Shown here one piece after another: positions 1-5,837 of a DNA stretch of 5,837 nucleotides (its first letter is position 1; the number at the start of each line of letters is the position of its first letter). Location of the stretch: positions 1-5,837 of the forward strand of contig SXYY01000157.1 in assembly GCA_005788145.1 (NCBI GenBank). The letters run 5' to 3'. This stretch comes from Bacteroidota bacterium (GTDB lineage: Bacteria; Bacteroidota; Bacteroidia; NS11-12g; UBA955). The notes beneath the pieces were generated by a model, which saw only the letters and a program-made list of their open reading frames with translations, had not been told where the DNA came from and made no database searches. Both the position numbers and the translations under genes were made by a program.

Positions 1-62
1 AATTCCTGCTTGAATTTATCTTTTGAATGTTCTTGAACGGCTTGAGCGGTAGTGGTTTCCAT
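1..62 (-). CDS. N-terminus of an unidentified divergent gene (partial)
   Basis: Reading leftward from an ATG at 62-60 there are 20 complete sense codons before the window edge. The peptide begins METTTAQAVQ and continues with a charged, Lys/Glu-rich stretch ending KFKQE. An in-frame TAA lies at 68-66, only one codon before this ATG, so the gene cannot start further upstream unless it uses another frame. The Ala/Gln/Lys/Glu-rich composition would suit a soluble, helical N-terminus; there is no signal peptide or membrane segment in what is visible. A possible Bacteroidota-type promoter element lies just upstream. I do not recognise the family, and 20 residues are too few to assign one. It could also be a chance open frame, since a random 20-codon stretch lacking stops is not rare. 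Confidence 0.45.
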   Translation of the reverse strand, partial: METTTAQAVQEHSKDKFKQE

Positions 63-187
63 CGATTATCGTAATCACAAAGATACAATTTTCACCGCGG
101 ATGATCTCTTGGATGGTGCGGCAATATTTTTTCGATTTGCCCATGGCCGATGTGGTCTAAGCAAAAAATGCATTGTAAATTGCGGGT
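63..187. other. Divergent intergenic region
   Basis: This 125-base stretch separates the putative leftward gene from the rightward dipeptidase gene, so it should carry the promoters for both if both are real. It has AT-rich patches around 123-138 and 161-182. For the plus strand I see only weak candidates: TATTTTTT at 125-132, one mismatch from the Bacteroidota -7 consensus TAnnTTTG, with no well-spaced TTG upstream; and TAAATTG at 176-182, too close to the ATG at 188. An 8-base palindrome AATGCATT lies at 167-174. No Shine-Dalgarno sequence precedes either start. I see no RNA gene or riboswitch in it. Confidence 0.5.
78..85 (-). promoter_or_regulatory. Possible Bacteroidota -7 promoter box for the leftward gene
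   Basis: On the minus strand this reads TATCTTTG, an exact match to the TAnnTTTG -7 element used by the primary sigma factor of Bacteroidota. It lies 15 bases before the ATG at 62, implying a very short leader. I could not find a clear TTTG/TTG -33 element at the usual distance upstream, so the promoter call rests on one box only and could be chance. Confidence 0.3.
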
Positions 188-1555
188 ATGTCAGTAAACC
201 AATACATCGAACAAAACCAAGACCGTTTTCTTAATGAGTTATTTGACTTATTGCGTATCCCAAGCATTAGTGCAGATCCTGCTTATGCCGGAGACGTTCG
301 CAAATGTGCCGAAACTGTGGCAGATCACTTGAGAAAAGTGGGCGCTGAGAATGTGGTATTGGAAGAAACCGCAGGTTATCCCATCGTTTATGGTGAGAAA
401 ATCATCGATCCGGCGTTGCCTACGGTATTGGTTTATGGCCACTACGACGTTCAACCCAGCGTACCCAACGAATTGTGGGACACTCCCCCATTCGAACCCA
501 CGGTGCGCGACGGCAAGATATATGCGAGAGGTGCTTGCGACGACAAAGGTCAGTTCTTCATGCATGTGAAAGCGTTTGAGACCATGATGCAGACCCAAAC
601 ATTGGCATGTAACATCAAGTTCATGATCGAAGGTGAAGAAGAAGTGGGATCCAACAATTTGGGAACCTATTGTAAATCGAACCGCGACAAATTGAAAGCC
701 GATGTGATTTTAATCTCAGACACAGCGCTGATTGCCAATGATATTCCAAGCATCGATGTGGGATTGCGCGGCCTGAGCTATGTGGAAGTTGAAGTGACTG
801 GTCCGCGTATTGACCTTCACTCAGGTGTTTACGGTGGTGCCGTTGCCAACCCCATCAATGCGTTGTGCACCATGATTGCGAGTCTGCACGATGAAAATCG
901 CCACATCACCATTCCGGGATTCTACGACAAAGTATTGGAAGTTTCTGCTGCTGACCGTGAGGCGATGGGCAAGATTCCTTTCGACATCAATGAATATCAA
1001 AAGCACCTCGACATCGATGATGTATTGGGTGAAAAAGGATTTTCTACCATTGAGAGAACCGGCATTCGTCCTACACTCGATGTGAACGGTATCTGGGGTG
1101 GTTATATTGGTGAAGGTGCCAAAACCGTGTTGCCTAGCAAAGCCTATGCGAAGATTTCTATGCGATTGGTACCCAACCAAATTAGCGACGAGATCACTGA
1201 AATGTTCCAAAAACACTTCGAGAGCATCGCTCCTGCCGGTGTAAAAGTGAAGGTTACCCCACATCACGGTGGCGAGCCCGTGGTTACACCCACAGACTCA
1301 ATCCCATACAAAGCTGCTGCCTTGGCGATGAAAGAGACCTTTGGCATCGACCCCATCCCTACCAGAGGCGGTGGCAGTATTCCCATTGTTGCATTGTTTG
1401 AAAAGGAATTAAAAACCAAAACCGTATTGATGGGGTTTGGCTTGGATTCCGACGCCATTCACTCGCCCAACGAGCATTATGGCATTTTCAACTACTTCAA
1501 AGGCATTGAAACCATTCCTCAGTTCTTCAAACACTTCGCTGCTTTGACTCAATAA
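188..1555 (+). CDS. M20-family zinc dipeptidase
   Basis: Complete 455-residue cytosolic metallopeptidase of the M20 family (carnosinase/CNDP-like branch), expected to hydrolyse dipeptides or short peptides with two zinc ions. The full metal and catalytic set is visible: H85 and D87 in GHYDVQP, bridging D118 in ARGACDDKG, general base E151 and ligand E152 in EGEEEVGS, D178 in ISDT, and H425 in AIHSPNE. H211 in DLHSG matches the conserved histidine of the dimerisation (lid) domain, roughly residues 195-360, which interrupts the catalytic domain. R393-P399 (RGGGSIP) is the usual substrate-binding loop. There is no signal peptide or membrane segment, and the length is normal for the family. The ATG at 188 puts the first helix where relatives have it. 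No clear ribosome-binding site precedes it. Its stop overlaps the start of the rel gene by one base. Exact substrate preference cannot be read from the sequence; a related M20 deacylase role is the main alternative. Confidence 0.95.
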   Translation: MSVNQYIEQNQDRFLNELFDLLRIPSISADPAYAGDVRKCAETVADHLRKVGAENVVLEETAGYPIVYGEKIIDPALPTVLVYGHYDVQPSVPNELWDTPPFEPTVRDGKIYARGACDDKGQFFMHVKAFETMMQTQTLACNIKFMIEGEEEVGSNNLGTYCKSNRDKLKADVILISDTALIANDIPSIDVGLRGLSYVEVEVTGPRIDLHSGVYGGAVANPINALCTMIASLHDENRHITIPGFYDKVLEVSAADREAMGKIPFDINEYQKHLDIDDVLGEKGFSTIERTGIRPTLDVNGIWGGYIGEGAKTVLPSKAYAKISMRLVPNQISDEITEMFQKHFESIAPAGVKVKVTPHHGGEPVVTPTDSIPYKAAALAMKETFGIDPIPTRGGGSIPIVALFEKELKTKTVLMGFGLDSDAIHSPNEHYGIFNYFKGIETIPQFFKHFAALTQ

Positions 1556-1557
1556 TG
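1553..1557 (+). promoter_or_regulatory. TAATG stop-start overlap coupling dipeptidase and rel
   Basis: The dipeptidase stop codon TAA (1553-1555) shares its last A with the rel start codon ATG (1555-1557). No Shine-Dalgarno-like sequence precedes the ATG. This arrangement is typical of translational coupling by terminating ribosomes that restart. It also implies that both genes lie on one transcript, since I see no room for a promoter between them other than inside the dipeptidase gene. Confidence 0.7.
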
Positions 1558-3792
1558 GCATTGTTACAAGGACCAGTTTATGAAGCGTATCGCACGGAGT
1601 TACTCAAGCGGTACAAGCACTTATTGCGAAGCCTTGGTAAAAACATTCCAAAAGAAAAGATAAAACTGGTTCGCGATGCCTTTGACATGGCAGCGAGAGC
1701 CCATGAAGGCACCGTCCGGAAAAGTGGTGAACCTTACATTTTTCACCCCTTGGCTGTGGCAGAAGCTGCTGTATCTGAATTGGGACTGGGCGCAACTTCT
1801 GTGGTCTGTGCCCTGCTGCATGATGTGGTTGAAGATACCGACATCACCCTTGAGGATATTGAGCATCGCTTTGGTAAAGATGTTGCCAATATCATCGATG
1901 GATTAACAAAAATTTCCACGGTATTTGAAAATGTAGACAAGGACCATAGCATCCAAGCGGAAAACTTCAAGAAGATGTTGCTCACCTTGGGCGATGATTT
2001 GAGGGTAATATTGATCAAACTCTGTGACCGTTTGCACAACATGCGCACATTGGGATCCGTATCGGAAAATACAAAACTAAAAATCGCATCGGAAACCCTG
2101 TTCATTTATGCGCCTTTGGCCCACAGATTGGGATTAAACGCGGTGAAAACAGAGATGGAGGACTTGTCCCTGAAGTTCACCAATCCCACCCTGTACCGCG
2201 AGATCTCAGATAAACTGGCAGACACGAAAAATGTAAGGCAGCGATATGTCAAAGAGTTTATTGACCCCCTAAAAAACGAACTCGAATTATCCGGGCTCAA
2301 CATTGTCGAAATCAAGGGCCGACCAAAAAGCATCTACAGCATCGTCAAAAAAATGGAAAAACAACAAATTCCATTTGAGGAAGTCTATGATGCTTTCGCG
2401 ATTCGCGTCATTGTGGATTCGCCGCTGTTTCTCGAAAAAGCAGATTGTTGGCGGGTATATAGCATTATATCGGACATGTATCGCTCGCATACCAACCGTT
2501 TGCGGGATTGGCTAAGTCATCCCAAAAGCAATGGTTACAGTGCGTTACACACCACTGTATTGGGGCCGAAAGGCCGTTGGGTGGAAGTCCAAATTCGTTC
2601 AAAGCGTATGGACGATATCGCCGAGCGAGGATTGGCCGCCCATTGGCGCTACAAATCGGGAGGGAAATCCGTTTCTACGCCCCAGGACATGGCCTTCGAC
2701 AACTGGTTGGATGCGGTCAAAGAGACATTATCGAACAGCGACTTAAGTGCATTGGATTTGGTGAGTGAATTCCGAACAAGTCTCTTGGGAGAAGAGATTT
2801 ACATTTTCACCCCCAGGGGAGATGTAAAAGCTTTGCCGGCGGGATCAACTGCATTGGATTTCGCATTCGCCATCCACACCGAGTTAGGAAAACGAACATT
2901 GGGTGCTAAAGTCAATAACAAGCTGGTTTCAATACAGTCTTCGCTGAAGAACGGAGACATCGTAGAAATTCTAACAACGAGCAAAAACCGCGTTACGCGA
3001 GATTGGTTGGATGTTGCCAAAACAGCACGGGCAAAATCGAAAATTCGTGAAGCACTCAAAGCTGAAAGAACAAAGAAGGCGGCCCAGGGCCGACTGATAT
3101 TGGAGCGATTGTTCCGCAAACACCAGCTTCAGTTCACCGATAGCAATATCAAGAAACTCATGCACCATTTCAAATACCAAGTGGGCGCTGAGTTTTTTCA
3201 CAGTGTTGCAGAAGGACAAATTCGTTTGAACCGCGAATTGCTATTGAAAATCGTTTTAAAGAAAACCGTTGAGCCCAATGATCAAGCAGAGACACTGCCC
3301 ACCAAAGCGAATTCAACGGCTACAAATAAGCGGAAGAAATCAGACCAAATCATCATTGGCGATGATTATGAAATGCCTTACGCCCTATCCAAATGTTGTC
3401 ATCCCGTTCCTGGAGATCCCATTTTTGGATTTATCACTGTGGGCGAGGGGGTTAAGATTCACCGGACCACATGTCCGAACGCCACCAGGCTAATGAGTCA
3501 ATACGGATACAGAATCATCCCTGCCCAATGGCGGGGCGACGGGTATCAAAAAGCATTTGACACGGCCATTGCGGTGCGGGGGATCGACGATGTGGGCATA
3601 GTGAGTAGGATAACGGATATTATTTCCAAAGACATGGAAGTAAACATGAAGAGTATCAATATTTCTAGTAACGAAGACGGCACATTTGGTGGTAAGATTG
3701 AGGTGATGATCTATGATTTATTGCACTTGGAGCAGTTGATTGCGAAGATCAAAGCGACCCATAAGTATATCGAGGTGATGCGCGAGGATTAG
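1555..3792 (+). CDS. rel: Bifunctional (p)ppGpp synthetase/hydrolase, RelA/SpoT family
   Basis: Full-length 745-residue long RSH enzyme, which makes (p)ppGpp from ATP and GDP/GTP during starvation and degrades it. The N-terminal HD hydrolase domain (about 40-200) looks active: H64, H89-D90 with E93-D94 (HDVVED), and D158 with N162 in CDRLHNMR. The synthetase domain (about 245-370) is also intact: GRPKSIYS at 255-262, D279, Y328 and H332 in NGYSALHTT, and E344 in VEVQIRS. The sequence RLRD at 315-318 sits where bifunctional enzymes have RXKD and monofunctional RelA has EXDD, so it favours a bifunctional enzyme. Then follow TGS (about 415-474), a helical region, a hydrophilic linker (about 572-598), a zinc-finger-type domain (C614, C615, H636, C640) and a C-terminal ACT domain (about 671-745) for ribosome/tRNA sensing. 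Translation starts within the dipeptidase stop (TAATG), suggesting coupling. The gene could equally be labelled relA or spoT. Confidence 0.97.
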   Translation: MALLQGPVYEAYRTELLKRYKHLLRSLGKNIPKEKIKLVRDAFDMAARAHEGTVRKSGEPYIFHPLAVAEAAVSELGLGATSVVCALLHDVVEDTDITLEDIEHRFGKDVANIIDGLTKISTVFENVDKDHSIQAENFKKMLLTLGDDLRVILIKLCDRLHNMRTLGSVSENTKLKIASETLFIYAPLAHRLGLNAVKTEMEDLSLKFTNPTLYREISDKLADTKNVRQRYVKEFIDPLKNELELSGLNIVEIKGRPKSIYSIVKKMEKQQIPFEEVYDAFAIRVIVDSPLFLEKADCWRVYSIISDMYRSHTNRLRDWLSHPKSNGYSALHTTVLGPKGRWVEVQIRSKRMDDIAERGLAAHWRYKSGGKSVSTPQDMAFDNWLDAVKETLSNSDLSALDLVSEFRTSLLGEEIYIFTPRGDVKALPAGSTALDFAFAIHTELGKRTLGAKVNNKLVSIQSSLKNGDIVEILTTSKNRVTRDWLDVAKTARAKSKIREALKAERTKKAAQGRLILERLFRKHQLQFTDSNIKKLMHHFKYQVGAEFFHSVAEGQIRLNRELLLKIVLKKTVEPNDQAETLPTKANSTATNKRKKSDQIIIGDDYEMPYALSKCCHPVPGDPIFGFITVGEGVKIHRTTCPNATRLMSQYGYRIIPAQWRGDGYQKAFDTAIAVRGIDDVGIVSRITDIISKDMEVNMKSINISSNEDGTFGGKIEVMIYDLLHLEQLIAKIKATHKYIEVMRED

Positions 3793-3836
3793 AAACCCTT
3801 CTTGAGACGAAACCAGCAACTGAAACCCATAATCAT

Positions 3837-3867
3837 AAAAAAAGGCGAACCAAAGGTTCGCCTTTTT
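3837..3867. terminator. Bidirectional intrinsic terminator between rel and atpG
   Basis: A perfect 13-base-pair stem (3839-3851 with 3855-3867; GC-rich core GGCGAACC/GGTTCGCC) encloses an AAA loop at 3852-3854. On the plus strand it ends in a run of five T at 3863-3867, 45 bases after the rel stop. On the minus strand it ends in a run of seven T (complement of 3837-3843), starting about 20 bases after the atpG stop. The symmetry lets one hairpin end both convergent transcripts. It occupies a 93-base intergenic gap (3793-3885) that holds nothing else I can identify. Confidence 0.92.
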
Positions 3868-3885
3868 CGTTGTATAAAATTTTTC

Positions 3886-4764
3886 TTATCCCTCCAGAGC
3901 AGCAACACCACCCACGATTTCAGAAATCTCACGGGTAATGGCAGCCTGACGGGCTTGGTTGTATGCCAATCGCAACGCACGCAACAAATCGCCGGCGTTT
4001 TCCGTTGCCTTATCCATTGCAACCATACGAGCACCATGCTCTGAGGCCAATGAATCCAACAACGCGCGATAAAACAATGTATTCAAACTACGGGGAATCA
4101 AATCCTCCAAAATTGCAACCTTACCAGGCTCAAACAAATAATCATTGTTCGTCTGGCTCGCTTCGCTCGCAGACGCCGCAATCGGCAACAACTGCTCGTT
4201 CACCAAAATCTGTGTCGCTGCATTCTTGAATTTGTTGTAAACCACCTCTACGCGATCATACTCTCCGGCCAAAAATTGGTTGATTACACCCTGCATGGCT
4301 TCAAACGCAGTTTCAGAAGTTGTATTCTGCGTTAGATTCACACGCTCCAAGTTTACTTCATATCCAAAACGCTTCAATGCTTCTCCACCCTTCTTGCCAA
4401 TACACATCAACGTTACATTACCCGCTTTGTGTGCATCCCGATAATCGGTGTCCAACAATACCTTTACGCGTTTTACCACGTTGGCGTTGAAAGCACCACA
4501 CAAACCGCGATCGCTGGTAATCACCAACAAAAGCACTTTTTTGGCTTCACGGGCTTCAAAATATCCGGCCAAACGATCATCTTCCGTGCTATCCTTCAAA
4601 TTGCCCATGATGCCTTGCAACTTTTCTGCGTAAGGACGCATGCGTACTATGGCTTCACTTGCCTTGCGCAACTTGGTCGCAGATACCAATTTCATGGCTT
4701 TGGTGATCTGCTGGGTACTGATGGTCGACGATATCCGGGCGCGAATTTCCTTCTGATTGGCCAT
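3886..4764 (-). CDS. atpG: F1F0 ATP synthase gamma subunit
   Basis: Complete 292-residue gamma subunit, the central rotor shaft that turns inside the alpha3beta3 head and couples proton flow (or sodium flow) to ATP synthesis at the cytoplasmic side of the membrane. The N-terminal coiled-coil helix carries ITKAMKLVSATKL (20-32). The globular domain has SDRGLCGAFN (84-93). The C-terminal helix has GARMVAMDKATENAGDL (244-260) and ends in ITREISEIVGGVAAL (276-290), the stretch that sits in the catalytic head. Length is normal. The ATG at 4764 starts the standard MANQKEIRARI N-terminus; it lies 9 bases after the atpA stop and has no Shine-Dalgarno sequence, so it is probably translated in coupling with atpA. 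A short Ala/Ser-rich loop (about 196-204) contains a small nucleotide repeat. A terminator follows, so this is the last gene of its operon. Confidence 0.98.
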   Translation of the reverse strand: MANQKEIRARISSTISTQQITKAMKLVSATKLRKASEAIVRMRPYAEKLQGIMGNLKDSTEDDRLAGYFEAREAKKVLLLVITSDRGLCGAFNANVVKRVKVLLDTDYRDAHKAGNVTLMCIGKKGGEALKRFGYEVNLERVNLTQNTTSETAFEAMQGVINQFLAGEYDRVEVVYNKFKNAATQILVNEQLLPIAASASEASQTNNDYLFEPGKVAILEDLIPRSLNTLFYRALLDSLASEHGARMVAMDKATENAGDLLRALRLAYNQARQAAITREISEIVGGVAALEG

Positions 4765-4773
4765 GGTATTGGA

Positions 4774-5837
4774 TTAAACTGCGTAATTCTTAGCGATTTC
4801 AGTGCAAGCAGCGTTCAAAACAGCCTTCACCGCATCATCGATAACCCCTTTGCGCAATGCTTCCAAGGTATCTTTGTGCTTTACATCCAAATATTCCAAA
4901 TAAGATGCTTCAAATTCGCGAATTTTGTTTACTGGAACGCTTCTCAACAAATTAGAAGTTCCCAAGTGAATGATGGCAATCTGCTTCTCTACAGTCACAG
5001 GACTAAATTGAGGCTGCTTCAAAATTTCCACGTTGCGTGACCCTTTTTCCAATACCGATTTTGTGGCGGCATCCAAATCAGAACCAAACTTCGCAAACGC
5101 TTCTAATTCGCGGTACTGCGCTTGGTCCAGCTTCAATGTACCAGCAACTTTCTTCATGGATTTGATCTGCGCATTACCTCCTACACGAGATACCGAAATA
5201 CCCACGTTGATCGCTGGACGAATACCTGAGTTAAACAAGTTCGACTCCAAGAAAATCTGTCCATCAGTAATTGAAATTACGTTGGTAGGAATATATGCAG
5301 ATACGTCACCCGCTTGCGTTTCAATGATTGGCAACGCAGTCAAAGACCCGCCACCCTTCACCTTGCCTTGCAAGCTATCGGGCAAATCGTTCATGTTACA
5401 AGTAATATGATCCGAAGAGTTCAATTTGCAAGCGCGCTCCAACAAGCGACTGTGCAAATAGAATACATCTCCAGGGTATGCTTCACGTCCGGGAGGACGA
5501 CGCAACAACAATGAAACCTCACGATATGCAACGGCCTGCTTTGACAAATCGTCATAAACAACCAATGCGGGCAATCCCAAATCGCGGAAATACTCACCAA
5601 TTGCGCAACCAGCCATCGGTGCAAAGAACTGCAAAGGTGCCGGCGCAGAAGCAGCCGCAGTAACAACCACGGTGTAGGCCATCGCACCACTATCTTCCAA
5701 TGACTTCACTACTTGCTTCACGGTAGACTCTTTTTGTCCGCAAGCAACGTAGATACAGTATACTGGATTTCCTTTTTCGTAGAATTCTTTCTGGTTGATG
5801 ATGGCATCCAATGCAATGGCAGTTTTACCTGTCTGAC
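4774..5837 (-). CDS. atpA: F1F0 ATP synthase alpha subunit (partial, N-terminus beyond window)
   Basis: C-terminal 353 residues of the alpha subunit, the non-catalytic nucleotide-binding partner of beta in the F1 head. The right edge cuts the gene inside the Walker A loop: the first complete codons read QTGKTAIALDAIINQ, so roughly 170 N-terminal residues are missing compared with the usual 510-530. No start codon is in the window; the TTG at 5811 is internal. Also visible are the Walker B region LVVYDDLSKQA (5568-5536), the segment RRPPGREAYPGDVF (from about 5499), and PAINVGISVSR (about 5214-5185), whose final Arg matches the alpha arginine that reaches the beta catalytic site. The sequence between the RLLERA helix and GGGSLTAL seems several residues longer than in E. 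coli, as I recall for Bacteroidota. The stop lies 9 bases before atpG, in the same operon. Confidence 0.98.
   Translation of the reverse strand, partial: QTGKTAIALDAIINQKEFYEKGNPVYCIYVACGQKESTVKQVVKSLEDSGAMAYTVVVTAAASAPAPLQFFAPMAGCAIGEYFRDLGLPALVVYDDLSKQAVAYREVSLLLRRPPGREAYPGDVFYLHSRLLERACKLNSSDHITCNMNDLPDSLQGKVKGGGSLTALPIIETQAGDVSAYIPTNVISITDGQIFLESNLFNSGIRPAINVGISVSRVGGNAQIKSMKKVAGTLKLDQAQYRELEAFAKFGSDLDAATKSVLEKGSRNVEILKQPQFSPVTVEKQIAIIHLGTSNLLRSVPVNKIREFEASYLEYLDVKHKDTLEALRKGVIDDAVKAVLNAACTEIAKNYAV

Noticed and set aside
167..174. AATGCATT palindrome as an operator upstream of the dipeptidase
   Set aside because: An 8-base AT-rich palindrome is expected by chance at this size, and no second half-site or flanking symmetry supports regulator binding.
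52..234. 60-codon plus-strand open frame starting with GTG before the dipeptidase
   Set aside because: It overlaps the secure dipeptidase start by 47 bases in another frame, overlaps the putative leftward gene, uses a weak GTG start, and its peptide looks like no family I know.
821..1267. 148-codon minus-strand open frame inside the dipeptidase gene
   Set aside because: It is antisense to the conserved lid domain of the dipeptidase, with biased composition and no recognisable motif, so it is a shadow.
4429..5040. Long plus-strand open frame (203 codons) opposite atpG and atpA
   Set aside because: It lies entirely antisense to two well-conserved genes, and its Phe/His/Tyr/Gln-rich product looks like an antisense shadow rather than a protein.
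4774..5811. atpA starting at the TTG at 5811
   Set aside because: The frame stays open to the window edge and the upstream codons spell the Walker A residues QTGKT, so the TTG is an internal leucine and the real start is outside the window.

Overview
The window looks like chromosomal DNA of a member of the Bacteroidota (Bacteroidetes). Three signs agree. The ATP synthase alpha fragment closely resembles Bacteroidota AtpA as I remember it. The F1 genes run atpA then atpG and end there, with a terminator where atpD would follow in most other bacteria. None of the visible starts has a good Shine-Dalgarno sequence. Genus cannot be named from this sequence. GC content looks moderate and even, and I see no mobile element, CRISPR array, tRNA or rRNA.

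Layout: positions 1-62 carry, on the minus strand, what looks like the first 20 codons of an unidentified gene running off the left edge. A 125-base divergent intergenic region follows. On the plus strand, 188-1555 encodes a complete M20-family zinc dipeptidase. Its stop overlaps by one base (TAATG) the start of a full-length RelA/SpoT-type (p)ppGpp synthetase/hydrolase at 1555-3792. A 93-base convergent gap holds a strong hairpin flanked by T-runs on both strands, so it can end transcription from either side. On the minus strand come atpG (3886-4764, complete) and, 9 bases upstream of it, the C-terminal two thirds of atpA. The right edge cuts atpA inside its Walker A motif.

How the genes work together: there are two independent units meeting tail to tail. 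The left one links a peptide-degrading enzyme with the stringent-response enzyme that senses amino-acid starvation. The one-base overlap suggests they are co-transcribed and perhaps translationally coupled, but a functional link is only inference. The right one is the distal end of an ATP synthase operon supplying the catalytic-head alpha subunit and the rotor shaft gamma.

All four main genes are conserved housekeeping types. I found no convincing evidence of an undescribed system. The points worth a second look are the dipeptidase-rel coupling, the start of the divergent gene, a small repeat/hairpin inside atpG, and the shared terminator.
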